A stretch of DNA of 64,000 nt from Mycobacterium sp. UM_CSW (GCF_000455205.1 NZ_AUWQ01000055.1:95698-159697), one strand, 5' to 3'. Positions 49,340-61,686 are shown, counted from the stretch's first letter. The notes: generated by a model not told the origin, from the sequence alone. Made by a program: numbers and translations.

Positions 49340-50587
49340 TCAGCCGTCGCGGCGACGGCGGCGACCACCGCCGGAGGGCTCGACCTGCAGCCGCGCCAGC
49401 AGTTCGGCCACGGACTGGCCGCCGCTGGGCGTGCTGTCGTCCGCACCATCCGAGCCCCGCGCCAGGGGGTCGGTGCCGCGATGCCTGGGCGCGGCCTCGG
49501 CATGTGGCGGAGGGGCCATCTGCGGTGGTGGCGGCGGCGGTCCCGGTTGCGGTGGGGGCGGCGGCGCGGGCTCGTTCGTCGCCGTGGGGGTACCGCCCGC
49601 TTGCGGGGGAAAGTTGCTCACGCCGTAGTCGCGATATTCCGCCGAGTGGCGCGACCGCGCACGCCGGCCAGTCTCGCCGTAGGGCGGTGCCTGCGGATGC
49701 TCGAAAGGCGAGCCATCCAGGGTTTCCTCGGCGCCGTAATGACGGGCGCGCCGCCCGCCCGGCGACTCGGCACCCGCGGCGGGGGGCTGCCACTCCGGCA
49801 TCTGCGGCTGCGGCTGCGCTTGTGGCGGGGGCGGCGGCTGGCGTTGTTCGTATCGCGGCTGCTCCGGCGCCGGCGGCGGCGTCATGTAGGGCGGCTCCTG
49901 GGAGACGACGTACCGCGCGTCTTGGCGGACGTCGTACTGGAACCGCTCGCGCGGGGGTGGCGGCTGCCGGGGCGGCAGCAGGGGTTCCTCGGGCACGTCG
50001 ATGATCGCGGCTTCGTCCGGGTTGTCCCGTGCGACCGACGCGACGCGATCGCTGGGCACCCAATCCGGGTTGCTCTCGCCGATGCGTTCCCACTCGCTGT
50101 ACGCCCGGCCGCGGGGCGCCTCGGTCTCGTGGGTCTCGATCGCGGGGCGCTGCTGTAGGTCGGTGTCGAACAGGATCTCGAGACTGGTCCGCAAGGCGCT
50201 CAGTTCGGCGCGCAACGCCGCCAGGTCGTCCTCGGCCTGGGCGCGCAGCTCGGATGCCAGCTCGCGGCGCAGCTGCGACTCCACGGTCAGCTCGTATTCG
50301 CGGCGGGCCGAGATTTCCCGGTCCAGCTGCAGGTCGTAGACCAGCTTCAGGTCCCGGACGCGGGACTGGTCCGCATCGCTTTGGCGGCGGTAGAGCACCG
50401 AAACGAAGGCGCCGGCGACTGCGGCCCACAGCGCCAGGATTACAGCGAGCTTGAGCAGTTCCACCCGATTGGTGAAAACCAGTGCGGAACTGGCTCCCAT
50501 CGCGAGGACCAGCAACGCCGTCAAGAGCACCCACCCCGGCCTGCGGCCGCCGCGCCGAACCCGGGCGCCGCGGGACAGAACGGTCAT
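49340..50587 (-). CDS. Membrane protein with coiled coil and Pro-rich tail (DUF6779, Rv3604c-like)
   Basis: The 415-residue protein has two N-terminal membrane segments (WVLLTALLVLAMGASSALVF and LLKLAVILALWAAVAGAFV). A charged coiled-coil (about residues 65-150, REYELTVESQLRRELASELR) follows. The remaining half is Pro/Gln-rich, ending in SVAELLARLQVEPSGGGRRRRRDG-like sequence where a conserved SVAELLARL helix closes the protein. It may tie to cell-envelope assembly through its charged tail, but no function is known. A 26-bp palindromic repeat lies inside the coding region at 49585-49610. The ATG at 50587 is chosen; longer in-frame sequence upstream overlaps the DUF3180 gene. Confidence 0.85.
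   Translation of the reverse strand: MTVLSRGARVRRGGRRPGWVLLTALLVLAMGASSALVFTNRVELLKLAVILALWAAVAGAFVSVLYRRQSDADQSRVRDLKLVYDLQLDREISARREYELTVESQLRRELASELRAQAEDDLAALRAELSALRTSLEILFDTDLQQRPAIETHETEAPRGRAYSEWERIGESNPDWVPSDRVASVARDNPDEAAIIDVPEEPLLPPRQPPPPRERFQYDVRQDARYVVSQEPPYMTPPPAPEQPRYEQRQPPPPPQAQPQPQMPEWQPPAAGAESPGGRRARHYGAEETLDGSPFEHPQAPPYGETGRRARSRHSAEYRDYGVSNFPPQAGGTPTATNEPAPPPPPQPGPPPPPPQMAPPPHAEAAPRHRGTDPLARGSDGADDSTPSGGQSVAELLARLQVEPSGGGRRRRRDG
49585..49610. repeat. Short palindromic interspersed repeat, copy 2
   Basis: This copy matches the element at 15076-15101 in 24 of 26 bases: TGGGGG, then TACCG in place of CACCT, then CCCGCTTGCGGGGGA. It encodes the residues PPQAGGTP in the Pro-rich tail of the DUF6779 protein. 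Insertion into a tolerant coding region is likely. Confidence 0.6.
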
Positions 50588-50675
50588 GGCCTGAGAGTAC
50601 CTGCGCGAGGTCACTCCGCGTGTCGCGCGGCACCGGCGATTCCCAACCCCGTTGATCGCCGGGCCGCCGGGAGCG

Positions 50676-51152
50676 TCAGGTTTCCGCACCCTCGCCGTGC
50701 TCGGTCGGATCCTGCGGGGACTTGCAGCAATGCTGCAGCCACAGCGCGGCGACGACCAACGCCAGCGCGCTGACGGCGGCCACCACCGTGCCGGGGGTGT
50801 CGTGCTCAGCCGCCCGCAACCACGACCGCCGCGGCAGGAAGTACACCAGCACCCCGACCCACCAGCCCAGCACCAGTGCGCCCACCCAGGCGGACGCCTT
50901 GGCCACCACCACACTGCGCGCCACCGCCAGCGGGTGCAGCCAACCGGGTCCGGCGCCGATTTCCCCGTCGTTGATCTTGACCCGCACATAACGCGCCCAC
51001 AGCGCCTCGGCGATGGCCACACCGAGCAGCGGCAGCCCGGTCAACACCGTGATGGGCGGAAACCAGCGATACAGCGAGACCACCAGCAGGTAGCCCAACA
51101 CCGCAGCGCCGACCACCGCGGCCGTCAGGTCACGCTTGCGGGTCGGGCCCAT
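50676..51152 (-). CDS. DUF3180 membrane protein (Rv3605c-like)
   Basis: The 158-residue protein has four membrane helices (LTAAVVGAAVLGYLLVVSL, ITVLTGLPLLGVAIAEAL, SAWVGALVLGWWVGVLVYFL, VVAAVSALALVVAALWL). It belongs to the DUF3180 family of actinobacteria, usually found behind folK as here. Its ATG overlaps the folK stop (ATGA). Function unknown; a role linked to folate metabolites is only suggested by linkage. Confidence 0.88.
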   Translation of the reverse strand: MGPTRKRDLTAAVVGAAVLGYLLVVSLYRWFPPITVLTGLPLLGVAIAEALWARYVRVKINDGEIGAGPGWLHPLAVARSVVVAKASAWVGALVLGWWVGVLVYFLPRRSWLRAAEHDTPGTVVAAVSALALVVAALWLQHCCKSPQDPTEHGEGAET

Positions 51153-51694
51153 CAGGCGTCCGATTCCGGGTTTCTGCCGAGTTCGAGCGTCAGGTTGGAC
51201 AGCCGAACGCCGGCCCGGTCGGCCGGGTCGAGCTCGGCGAGCAACTGCGCGACGGGGCGCCGCCCCTCGGCCACCGTCAGGCGCGCGTCCGGCTCGATGG
51301 CCAGCCACGGCACCATCACGAAGGCGCGCAGGTGGGCCAGCGGGTGCGGCAGCGTCAGGTTGGGCTCGCGGGTGATCACTTCCGTGTCACCGTCGGCGTA
51401 ACAGGCAACCAGGTCGACGTCGAGGGAGCGCGGGCCCCAGCGCTCGCCGCGGACCCGTCCCGCCGCCCGCTCGAATTCCTGCGCCCGGCTCAGCCAGGCC
51501 TGCCCGTCGCACGCGGGGTCGTCGGCGACGAGCACCGCGTTGAGAAACGGGGCCTGATCCACCCGGCCCCAGGGATCCGTCTCGTAGATGGGAGACACCG
51601 TGACGACGGCGTTGCCGAGCCCGTCGACGACCGACTGCAGCCGCGCCAACCGGTCGCCCAGGTTGGACCCGATGGACAGCACGACGCGACTCAC
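51152..51694 (-). CDS. folK: 2-amino-4-hydroxy-6-hydroxymethyldihydropteridine pyrophosphokinase
   Basis: The 180-residue HPPK transfers pyrophosphate from ATP to the pterin alcohol made by FolB. It has SIGSNLGDR near the start, the pterin-binding [11 protein letters not shown], and the family signature [13 protein letters not shown], followed by [16 protein letters not shown]. Its GTG start overlaps the folB stop. Equivalent of Rv3606c. Confidence 0.96.
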   Translation of the reverse strand: MSRVVLSIGSNLGDRLARLQSVVDGLGNAVVTVSPIYETDPWGRVDQAPFLNAVLVADDPACDGQAWLSRAQEFERAAGRVRGERWGPRSLDVDLVACYADGDTEVITREPNLTLPHPLAHLRAFVMVPWLAIEPDARLTVAEGRRPVAQLLAELDPADRAGVRLSNLTLELGRNPESDA

Positions 51695-52092
51695 ACTGCT
51701 CCACCGGCCGGGATCACCGAACCGCGACCGCCGCGCCGCGACCGCCGCACCACGACGGCCACATCGGCGAACTGTTGCGGGATGGGGGCCTGCGGCTTGT
51801 GCACGACCACCTCGACGGCGTGCACGCGCCCGTCGTCCATCACCCGGTCGGCGATCTCGGCGCCGACCGTTTCGATCAGCTTGCGCGCCGGACCGCCGAC
51901 GATGTCGGCGGCCAGCTGCGCCAGCGCGCCGTAGTCGTACGTGTCGGACAGGTCGTCGCTCGCGGCGGCGTCAGCCAGGTCGATCCACACGGTGATGTCG
52001 ACGACGAAATCCTGGCCGGTGGCGCGCTCGTGTTCGAAGACCCCGTGCCGGCCGCGAACGGCCAAGCCGCGCAACTCGATTCGATCAGCCAT
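51691..52092 (-). CDS. folB: Dihydroneopterin aldolase
   Basis: The 133-residue enzyme converts dihydroneopterin to the pterin alcohol and glycolaldehyde. It starts [20 protein letters not shown], with the active-site Glu in GVFEHE, and has [13 protein letters not shown] with the catalytic Lys near residue 100. The ATG at 52092 sits inside the end of folP (8-bp overlap) and gives the standard length. Equivalent of Rv3607c. Confidence 0.96.
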   Translation of the reverse strand: MADRIELRGLAVRGRHGVFEHERATGQDFVVDITVWIDLADAAASDDLSDTYDYGALAQLAADIVGGPARKLIETVGAEIADRVMDDGRVHAVEVVVHKPQAPIPQQFADVAVVVRRSRRGGRGSVIPAGGAV

Positions 52093-52909
52093 TCTGAGTC
52101 CAGGCCTCGACGACCTTGAGGGCATCGACGGAGGCGCGCACGTCGTGCACCCGCACGCCCCACGCCCCGTGCAGGGCGGCCAGCGCGGAGATCACCGCGG
52201 TCGCGGTCTCGCGCCCGTCGGGCGGTCGCGGCGACCCGTCGGGTCCGGCCAGCAAGGTGCCGAGAAACCGCTTGCGGGACGCGCCCAACAGGACCGGAAT
52301 CCCGGTGGCCACGAGCTGCGGCAGCGCGTGCAGCAGCGCCCAATTGTGTTGCCCCGTCTTGGCGAATCCCAGGCCGGGGTCGATCACCAGCTTGTCGGGA
52401 TCGACACCGGCGGCCACCGCGTCGTCGACGGTGGCGAGCAGTTCACCGCGCACCTCGGCCACCACGTCGCGGTAGTGCGGGGCCTCGTGCGGGCGCTCGG
52501 GCGATACCGGCCGCCAGTGCATCAACACCCACGGCACGCCGGCCTCGGCGAGCAGTGGGGCCATCGCCGGGTCGGCGCGACCACCCGACACGTCGTTGAC
52601 GATCCGCGCGCCGCTCTGCAGCGCGGCCCGCGCGACGTCGGCGTGCATTGTGTCGATGCTGACGGTAATGCGTTGCGCGGCAAGTTCTTTGACGACGGGC
52701 ACCACTCGCGACGCCTCGACCCGCGGGTCGACGCGAACGGCGCCCGGCCGGGTCGACTCGCCTCCGACGTCGACGATGCAGGCACCCTCGGCGACCATCG
52801 CCAGGCCATGGGCGACCGCGTCGTCGGCATCGAGGTAGCGCCCGCCGTCCGAGAACGAATCGTCGGTGACGTTGAGGACTCCCATCACCTGCACGGGCGC
52901 CGGGCTCAC
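52085..52909 (-). CDS. folP1: Dihydropteroate synthase
   Basis: The 274-residue enzyme joins para-aminobenzoate to the pterin pyrophosphate and is the sulfonamide target. The first loop reads [16 protein letters not shown], then [32 protein letters not shown] and the phosphate-site GASRKRFLG. The start is the GTG at 52909, overlapping the folE stop as GTGA; longer frames upstream are noise. Equivalent of Rv3608c. Confidence 0.97.
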   Translation of the reverse strand: MSPAPVQVMGVLNVTDDSFSDGGRYLDADDAVAHGLAMVAEGACIVDVGGESTRPGAVRVDPRVEASRVVPVVKELAAQRITVSIDTMHADVARAALQSGARIVNDVSGGRADPAMAPLLAEAGVPWVLMHWRPVSPERPHEAPHYRDVVAEVRGELLATVDDAVAAGVDPDKLVIDPGLGFAKTGQHNWALLHALPQLVATGIPVLLGASRKRFLGTLLAGPDGSPRPPDGRETATAVISALAALHGAWGVRVHDVRASVDALKVVEAWTQNG

Positions 52910-53538
52910 TTGCGCAGGATGAGATCGAGCGCTTCGGCCCGGGAGGCGGGACTGGTCTTGAAGATGCCGCGGACCGCCGAGGTCGTGGTGACGGCGCCGG
53001 GCTTGCGGACGCCGCGCATCGCCATGCACAGGTGCTCCGCCTCGACAACGACGATCGCCCCGCGCGGATCGAGCTTGTTCACCAGGGCGTCGGCGATCTG
53101 GCTGGTGAGCCGCTCCTGAACCTGGGGCCGCTTGGCGTACAGGTCCACCAGCCGGGCGATCTTGGACAGGCCCGTCACCCTGCCGTCCCGGCCGGGGATG
53201 TAGCCGACGTGGGCCACCCCGTGAAACGAGACCAGGTGATGCTCGCAGGTCGAGTACAGCGGGATCTCCTTGACGATCACCATCTCGTCGTGGTCCTCGT
53301 CGAACATGGTGTTCAGGACGCTGTCGGGGTCCGTGTAAAGCCCGGCGAACATCTCCCGGTATGCGCGCGCGACGCGGGCGGGGGTGTCCTGCAAGCCATT
53401 TCGATCGGGGTCTTCCCCAATGGCATATAGCAGCTCGCGGACCGCCGCCTCGGCGCGTTGCTGGTCGAACGCCCGGATGCGCGGAGTCGCCTGGCGGGTA
53501 TCCGGCCCTAAATCGGGCTCCAAATCCGGGAGAGCCAT
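52906..53538 (-). CDS. folE: GTP cyclohydrolase I
   Basis: The 210-residue enzyme opens GTP to dihydroneopterin triphosphate, the first folate step. Zinc ligands appear as Cys in [13 protein letters not shown] and Cys in [12 protein letters not shown]. It has [14 protein letters not shown] of the catalytic core and a slightly longer N-terminus than M. tuberculosis FolE (about eight residues). It lies 16 bp after ftsH. Equivalent of Rv3609c. Confidence 0.97.
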   Translation of the reverse strand: MALPDLEPDLGPDTRQATPRIRAFDQQRAEAAVRELLYAIGEDPDRNGLQDTPARVARAYREMFAGLYTDPDSVLNTMFDEDHDEMVIVKEIPLYSTCEHHLVSFHGVAHVGYIPGRDGRVTGLSKIARLVDLYAKRPQVQERLTSQIADALVNKLDPRGAIVVVEAEHLCMAMRGVRKPGAVTTTSAVRGIFKTSPASRAEALDLILRK

Positions 53539-53554
53539 CGAATCCTCCGTTTCG

Positions 53555-55930
<2,376 letters not shown>

Positions 55931-56149
55931 CAATCATCGGCCTCGTCGGCCAGGTCCTTCCCCGATACACGAAGCTGCAAATGTCCAGGCTACCGCTAGC
56001 GGCTGCTGCCAGGCCCGGCAGAGCCGGGAGGCAGCGGCACGCCACCGTCTTCACGAATCAACGAGCGGCAGTTCCCGAATGTCACGCGAGCGTGGCTCTG
56101 GACGGCCACAGTCGCGCTGGCGTGACGCTCGGCCCACCCACCCGAGCCG
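55931..56149. promoter_or_regulatory. Upstream region of ftsH with nested inverted repeat
   Basis: The 219-bp gap holds no gene. It contains a nested inverted repeat: outer arms GTCACGC (56081-56087) and GCGTGAC (56120-56126), inner arms GTGGC (56092-56096) and GCCAC (56105-56109). It may end the VOC transcript or be an intergenic repeat. The ftsH promoter should lie nearer its start; no confident -10 was picked. Confidence 0.4.
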
Positions 56150-56557
56150 TCACTCGTAGTAGCGGGCCTCGACGACGTTGCCGTCCGGGTCGGCGAAGTA
56201 GTACGTCTGCGGCGACCACCCTCGGGCCCCGAAGCTGTGGGTGAGCCGCGCGCCGGTGTCCACGCCGGCGGCTTGCAGGCGCGCATCCAACGCGTCGTAT
56301 TCGGCTTTCGTCAACGCGAGGCAGACGTGGTTGACGGGGTGGCCGGCACTTCCCTCGGCCACCGCGGACGAGGCCATCTCAACCGGCATCAGATCGATGA
56401 TGGAGTCGTCGCACACCCGCACACTCGGGAACGGCGCCTCGCCGGCCTCGAACTCCGCGAAACGTTCCGGCGTCAGCCCAACCACTCTCGTGTAGAAATC
56501 CATCGCCGCGCGCGCGTCCCTCGTCCAAAGAACCACGTGGTCCAATCGCATGTCCAA
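56150..56557 (-). CDS. VOC-family (glyoxalase/dioxygenase fold) protein
   Basis: The 135-residue protein has two beta-alpha-beta-beta-beta modules of the vicinal oxygen chelate fold: DHVVLWTRDARAAMDFYTRV first, and NHVCLALTKAEYDAL second, ending YFADPDGNVVEARYYE, where the family metal Glu lies. The first His (RLDHVVL) and the final Glu are kept, so it probably binds a metal. Substrate unknown. It replaces the espACD region expected between ftsH and ephA. Confidence 0.87.
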   Translation of the reverse strand: MDMRLDHVVLWTRDARAAMDFYTRVVGLTPERFAEFEAGEAPFPSVRVCDDSIIDLMPVEMASSAVAEGSAGHPVNHVCLALTKAEYDALDARLQAAGVDTGARLTHSFGARGWSPQTYYFADPDGNVVEARYYE

Positions 56558-56629
56558 ATTATGGGGCGGACTACACAGGCGATAAAGAAAGGCCTTCTCT
56601 GCCCGGTGTCCTTGTGATTTGGTGAAACC

Positions 56630-57595
56630 GTGCTTTCGTCAACCCAGCGGTTAGTAGACACAAATGGCGTGCAATTGCGGGTGACCGAGGCGGGAGATCG
56701 CGGCGCGCCCGTGGTGATCCTGGCCCATGGCTTTCCCGAGTTGGCCTATTCATGGCGCCACCAGATACCGGTCCTCGCCGAGGCCGGCTATCACGTGCTG
56801 GCACCCGATCAGCGCGGCTACGGTGGATCGTCGCGCCCGGACCCGATCGAGGCGTACAACATTCACGAGTTGACCGCCGACCTGGTCGGATTGCTCGACG
56901 ACGTCGGCGCCGAGCGCGCCGTGTGGATCGGACACGACTGGGGCGCGCCCGTCGTGTGGCATGCGCCGCTGTTGCACCCCGCCCGGGTCGCGGCGGTCGC
57001 CGCGCTCAGCGTTCCGGCGTTGCCCCGCTCGCAGGTGGCGCCGACGCGGGCGTGGCGCAAGCTGTTCGGTGAGAACTTCTTTTACATCCTCTACTTCCAG
57101 GAGCCCGGCGTCGCCGACGCCGAACTCGGGGGCGACACCGCCCGCACCATGCGACGGATGATGGGCGGCCTCAACGGTTCCGGCGGCGCGGACGCGCTGC
57201 TGCGGATGGCCGCCCCCGGGCCCGAAGGCTTCATCGATCGGCTTGCCGAGCCGGACGGGTTGCCGGATTGGATCAGTCAGGACGAGCTCGACCATTACAT
57301 CGCAGAGTTCTCCCGTACGGGATTCACCGGCGGCCTGAACTGGTACCGAAATTTCGACCGCAACTGGGAGACCACGGCCGATCTCGACGGCGCGAAGATT
57401 GGCGTGCCGTGCCTCTTTATGGCCGGAACCGGCGACCCGGTGCTGTCCTTCACCAGTCGCGACCGCGTTTCGGAGGTGATCTCCGGCCCATACCGCGAGG
57501 TGCTGATCGAAGGGGCCGGCCATTGGCTGCAGCAAGAACGGCCCGACGAGGTCAACGCGGCACTGCTCGAGTTCCTCAAAGGAGTGGAATGGTAA
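56630..57595 (+). CDS. ephA: Epoxide hydrolase EphA
   Basis: The 321-residue alpha/beta hydrolase opens epoxides to diols. It has the oxyanion motif HGFPE (33-37), the nucleophile Asp103 in GHDWGAPVVW, and the catalytic His in GAGHWLQQERP. A Tyr pair for epoxide activation is likely in FFYILYFQEPG and NWYRNFDRNW. It matches Rv3617. The GTG at 56630 gives the family start. Its stop overlaps the next gene as TAATG. Confidence 0.94.
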   Translation: MLSSTQRLVDTNGVQLRVTEAGDRGAPVVILAHGFPELAYSWRHQIPVLAEAGYHVLAPDQRGYGGSSRPDPIEAYNIHELTADLVGLLDDVGAERAVWIGHDWGAPVVWHAPLLHPARVAAVAALSVPALPRSQVAPTRAWRKLFGENFFYILYFQEPGVADAELGGDTARTMRRMMGGLNGSGGADALLRMAAPGPEGFIDRLAEPDGLPDWISQDELDHYIAEFSRTGFTGGLNWYRNFDRNWETTADLDGAKIGVPCLFMAGTGDPVLSFTSRDRVSEVISGPYREVLIEGAGHWLQQERPDEVNAALLEFLKGVEW

Positions 57596-58785
57596 TGGGC
57601 GTCCCGCTGCGTTTCGGCGTCTTCATCACGCCTTTTCATCCGACCGGCCAATCCCCTACGGTCGCTTTGGAATACGACATGGAGCGCGTCGTCGCGCTGG
57701 ACCGCCTCGGCTTCGACGAAGCCTGGTTCGGCGAACACCACTCGGGTGGCTACGAGCTGATCGCCTGCCCGGAAGTGTTCATCGCCGCCGCGGCGGAGCG
57801 CACGAAGCACATCCGGCTGGGCACCGGAGTGGTGTCGCTGCCCTACCACCACCCGCTGATGGTGGCCGACCGTTGGGTGCTGCTGGACCACCTGACCCGC
57901 GGCCGGGTCATGTTCGGCACCGGGCCCGGCGCGCTGCCGTCGGACGCGTACATGATGGGCATCGACCCGGTCGATCAGCGACACATGATGCAGGAATCCC
58001 TCGAGGCGATCCTGGCGCTGTTTCGCGCGGGCCCGTCCGAACGGGTCGACCGGCACACCGACTGGTTCACGCTGCGCGACGCCCAGTTGCACATCCGCCC
58101 CTTCACCTGGCCGTATCCCGAGATATCCACGGCGGCAATGATTTCCCCGTCCGGCCCGCGGCTGGCCGGCGCGCTGGGCACGTCGCTGCTCTCGCTGTCG
58201 ATGTCGGTGCCGGGCGGTTACGCCGCGCTGGAGAACACCTGGGAGGTGGTGCGCGAGCAGGCCGCCAAGGTCGGCCGCGACGAGCCAGACCGGACTTCAT
58301 GGCGCGTCTTGAGCATCATGCACATTGCCGACAGCCGTGAGCAGGCCATCGAGGATTGCACGTACGGGCTACAGGATTTCGCGAACTACTTCGGCGCGGC
58401 GGGCTTCGTGCCGCTGTCCAACGAGGTCGACGGCGAGGCGCAGACGCCGTATGAGTTCGTGGCGGACTATGCGGCCAAGGGAAATTGCTGCATCGGCACG
58501 CCGGACGACGCGATCGCGCACATCGAAGACCTGCTCGAACGGTCGGGCGGTTTCGGGACATTGCTGATGCTCGGACACGACTGGGCCTCACCGGAAGCGA
58601 CCTACCACTGTTATGACCTGATGGCCCGCAAGGTGATTCCCTACTTCAAGGGACAGCTCGAGGCGTCGCGGTCGTCGCACGACTGGGCCAGGGGCATGCG
58701 CGACCAATTGATCGGGCGCGCCGGCGATGCCATTGTCAAGGCCATCACCGAGCATGTCGACGAACAGAAAGGCGTGGAAAGCTGA
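57595..58785 (+). CDS. LLM-class flavin-dependent oxidoreductase (Rv3618-like)
   Basis: The 396-residue protein is a luciferase-like monooxygenase with a TIM barrel: LRFGVFITPFHPTGQSP at the start, DEAWFGEHHSGG, RLGTGVVSLPYHHPL and GRVMFGTGPGALPSDAYM. It should use FMN (or F420) supplied by a reductase. The second half has CTYGLQDFANYFG and GTPDDAIAHIEDLLERSGG. The ATG at 57595 overlaps the ephA stop; an ATG at 57589 is also in frame. It sits in an ephA-LLM-ADH operon, likely a lipid- or terpene-type catabolic module; that is inference. Confidence 0.9.
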   Translation: MGVPLRFGVFITPFHPTGQSPTVALEYDMERVVALDRLGFDEAWFGEHHSGGYELIACPEVFIAAAAERTKHIRLGTGVVSLPYHHPLMVADRWVLLDHLTRGRVMFGTGPGALPSDAYMMGIDPVDQRHMMQESLEAILALFRAGPSERVDRHTDWFTLRDAQLHIRPFTWPYPEISTAAMISPSGPRLAGALGTSLLSLSMSVPGGYAALENTWEVVREQAAKVGRDEPDRTSWRVLSIMHIADSREQAIEDCTYGLQDFANYFGAAGFVPLSNEVDGEAQTPYEFVADYAAKGNCCIGTPDDAIAHIEDLLERSGGFGTLLMLGHDWASPEATYHCYDLMARKVIPYFKGQLEASRSSHDWARGMRDQLIGRAGDAIVKAITEHVDEQKGVES

Positions 58786-59798
58786 TGCGCGCTGCGGTGT
58801 TACGAGACGGACGGATGGTCTACCGCGATGACGTGCCCGAACCGGTGCCCGGCCCGGGTCAGGTGCTGGTCGGCGTGCGGGCGTGTGGAATCTGCGGCTC
58901 CGACTTGCATTTCGCTGCCCACGGCGACGAGGTGATGGAGATGACGGCCCAAGTGGCCGCCGACGCCGGCGGCATGGGCGTCGACCTGAACAGCGACGTC
59001 TACATGGGTCACGAGTTCAGCGCCGAGGTGCTCGAAGCCGGACCGGATACCGACACCCATCCGCCGGGGACCATGGTCACCTCGATTCCGGTTCTGTTGT
59101 CTCCGAAGGGCGTCGAGCCGATCGTCTACAGCAACAGCACGATCGGCGGCTACGCCGAACGGATGCTGCTCTCGGCGCCGCTGCTGTTGCCCATCCCCAA
59201 CGGCCTCGATTACAAGCATGCCGCGTTGACCGAACCCATGGCGGTGGGATTGCACGCCGTCAATAAGTCCAACATCACGCCGGGCGAGACCGCCCTGGTG
59301 CTCGGTTGCGGTCCGATCGGGATCGCGATCATCGCCGCCCTTCGAGCGCGCGGCGTGGAAACCATTGTGGCATGCGACTTTTCCCCGAAGCGACGCGAGC
59401 TGGCCACCGCGATGGGCGCGCACCGGACGCTGGACGCGGCCCAGGGATCACCCTTCGACTCCGTCAAGGCCGCGGTCGTGTTCGAGGCGATCGGTGTCCC
59501 GGGAATCATCGATGACGTGCTGCGCCGCGCGCGGCCCGGCACCCGCCTGGTTGTCGCGGGGGTGTGCATGCAGGCCGACACCGTGCATCCCTTCTTCGCG
59601 ATCGCCAAGGAGATCAGCGTGCAGTTCGTCCTCGCCTACAACCCGGAGGAGTTCGGCGACTCGCTGCGCGCGCTGGCCGAGGGCGAGATCGACGTCACGC
59701 CGGTGATCACCGGGGAGGTCGGGCTGGACGGCGTCGGCCAGGCCTTCGACGACCTGGCCGACCCCGAGCGGCACTGCAAGATTCTCGTTACGCCTTAG
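58785..59798 (+). CDS. Zinc-dependent alcohol dehydrogenase family protein
   Basis: The 337-residue MDR enzyme has the catalytic zinc site Cys37 (CGICGSDLH) and His76-Glu77 (MGHEFSA), and an NAD(P) Rossmann motif VLGCGPIGIAI. The four-Cys structural zinc lobe of classical alcohol dehydrogenases is absent. Its ATG overlaps the previous stop as TGATG, so it is coupled to the epoxide hydrolase and monooxygenase genes and may oxidise the diol they produce. Confidence 0.9.
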   Translation: MRAAVLRDGRMVYRDDVPEPVPGPGQVLVGVRACGICGSDLHFAAHGDEVMEMTAQVAADAGGMGVDLNSDVYMGHEFSAEVLEAGPDTDTHPPGTMVTSIPVLLSPKGVEPIVYSNSTIGGYAERMLLSAPLLLPIPNGLDYKHAALTEPMAVGLHAVNKSNITPGETALVLGCGPIGIAIIAALRARGVETIVACDFSPKRRELATAMGAHRTLDAAQGSPFDSVKAAVVFEAIGVPGIIDDVLRRARPGTRLVVAGVCMQADTVHPFFAIAKEISVQFVLAYNPEEFGDSLRALAEGEIDVTPVITGEVGLDGVGQAFDDLADPERHCKILVTP

Positions 59799-59849
59799 GC
59801 CGATGGTGGCGACCCGCCGCGCCCGGCTCCGCCGCGCTTGCGATCGCCA

Positions 59850-60134
59850 CTAAGCCCAGCTGGATCCGACCGTGCTGTCGGTGCTGGCCATGTTGCTTCC
59901 GGCCGCCTGCACCTTCTGGCCGTGGGCGTTGGCCTGCTCGTAGATCACCTGGAAGTTGCGGCCCAGCTCGGTGACGAACTGCTGGCAGGCCGTCGAGCCG
60001 GCGCCTCCCCAAAAGTCCCCGGCGGCAAGCACATCGCGAACGATGGCCTGGTGTTCGGCTTCCAGTGACGCGGCCTGCGCGCGGATGGTGGCGCCGTGCG
60101 CGTCGACATCACCGAATTGATAGTTGATGGTCAT
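59850..60134 (-). CDS. esxV: ESAT-6-like WXG100 protein (EsxV/EsxN type)
   Basis: The 94-residue protein starts MTINYQFGDVDAHGATIRAQ and has the WXG turn (DFWGGAGSTACQQFV) and the C-terminal TDSTVGSSWA typical of the Mtb9.9 (EsxI/N/V) group, exported by ESX-5. It pairs with the EsxW-like protein just upstream. ATG at 60134, with an AGGAGAG site. Equivalent of Rv3619c by order. Confidence 0.93.
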   Translation of the reverse strand: MTINYQFGDVDAHGATIRAQAASLEAEHQAIVRDVLAAGDFWGGAGSTACQQFVTELGRNFQVIYEQANAHGQKVQAAGSNMASTDSTVGSSWA

Positions 60135-60163
60135 TCGAGTCTCTCCTGCTCTTGATCGGTTGG

Positions 60164-60502
<339 letters not shown>

Positions 60503-60538
60503 TTATCGGTGAACTGCGTAACCGCTCCCTCCCTCCGG

Positions 60539-61657
60539 TCATCCGACCACGCGAGGGAGCACGCTGACGCGTGGCAATTCGGCGGCACCGGATGCACGCA
60601 TCTCCATGCCGGCGACCGTGGTGGCGGGAAGGCCGCGGGCCATCATCGGCGACGCCGCAGGGGCGCCCGATATCGGTGACACGGCCGGCGCCTCGGCGGC
60701 CGGAGCCGACGCCGGCGTCCAGCCCGAGGGCACCGACAGACCGCCGACCGAACTGGCCTGGCCCATCGCCGCCGCCGGCGCCAGGTGGGCGGGAACCCGC
60801 ATCTCCGGCATCACGCGCATCGTCGGCACGGCGGGCGTCGCGGGCATGAACGCCGGCCGCACGGTCGGGGCGGGCGCGACCGTCGGCGCCATAACGCCCG
60901 GGTTCGGCGTCGTCGCTCCCGGCGTCCCCGCGCCCTGGCCGAGCGGCGCGCTGAGCAGCTGCGCGAATTCGCCTATGCCGGACTGGAAGCCACTTATCAG
61001 CGATGGCCCGGCGGCGTTGAGTTCCGACGGAATCGCCGACAGCCCCATGAGCGCTTGGCTGGCCAGGCCCTGCGCTGCGCCCTCCAGATTGCTGACGGCC
61101 GTTCCGGTGGCGCCGCCGGCCAGGCCCACCAGGTTCGTGGTGACCGGTGCCGTCGCCATCGGGGCCAGCGCGGACGCCGTCGTCGACGACGCGGCGTAGG
61201 CGTACATCGCCGCGGCGTCTTGGGCCCACATCTCGGCGTACTGCGCCTCGGTCGCGGCGATCGCCGGGGTGTTGATGCCCAGGAAGTTGGTCGCGACCAG
61301 GGTCATCAGCATGGCGCGGTTGGCGGCGACCAGCGGCGGCGGGACGGTGGCGGCAAAGGCCGCTTCGTGCGCGGCAGCCGCAGCGGCTGCCTGCATCCCG
61401 GCCTGCTCGGCCTGCGCGGCGGTGCTGTGCATCCACGCCACATATGGCGCGGCGGCGCCGGCCATCGCGACCGATGACGGGCCCTGCCAACCGGCGTCGG
61501 CAAGCTCCAAGATCGCCGACCCGTAACTGGTTGCGGCCGAACGCAACTCGGCGGCCAAACCGTCCCAGGCCGCCGACGCGGCAAGCATCGGCGCCGAACC
61601 CGGGCCCGCATACATCAGCGCGGAGTTGATCTCCGGAGGCAACGCGGCGAAGTCCAT
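60539..61657 (-). CDS. PPE65: PPE family protein (PPE-SVP subfamily)
   Basis: The 372-residue protein begins [20 protein letters not shown], the PPE motif at residues 7-9. The 180-residue PPE domain is alpha-helical with an EspG-binding tip; the C-terminal half is Ala/Pro-rich and carries the SVP motif ([12 protein letters not shown]). It is paired with the PE gene directly upstream (30 bp), as secreted PE-PPE pairs are. The ATG at 61657 follows AAAGAAGG. Equivalent of PPE65 by order with the esxW and esxV genes. Confidence 0.92.
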   Translation of the reverse strand: MDFAALPPEINSALMYAGPGSAPMLAASAAWDGLAAELRSAATSYGSAILELADAGWQGPSSVAMAGAAAPYVAWMHSTAAQAEQAGMQAAAAAAAHEAAFAATVPPPLVAANRAMLMTLVATNFLGINTPAIAATEAQYAEMWAQDAAAMYAYAASSTTASALAPMATAPVTTNLVGLAGGATGTAVSNLEGAAQGLASQALMGLSAIPSELNAAGPSLISGFQSGIGEFAQLLSAPLGQGAGTPGATTPNPGVMAPTVAPAPTVRPAFMPATPAVPTMRVMPEMRVPAHLAPAAAMGQASSVGGLSVPSGWTPASAPAAEAPAVSPISGAPAASPMMARGLPATTVAGMEMRASGAAELPRVSVLPRVVG

Positions 61658-61686
61658 AGGTAGATCCCTTCTTTGAGTGGTTGTTG

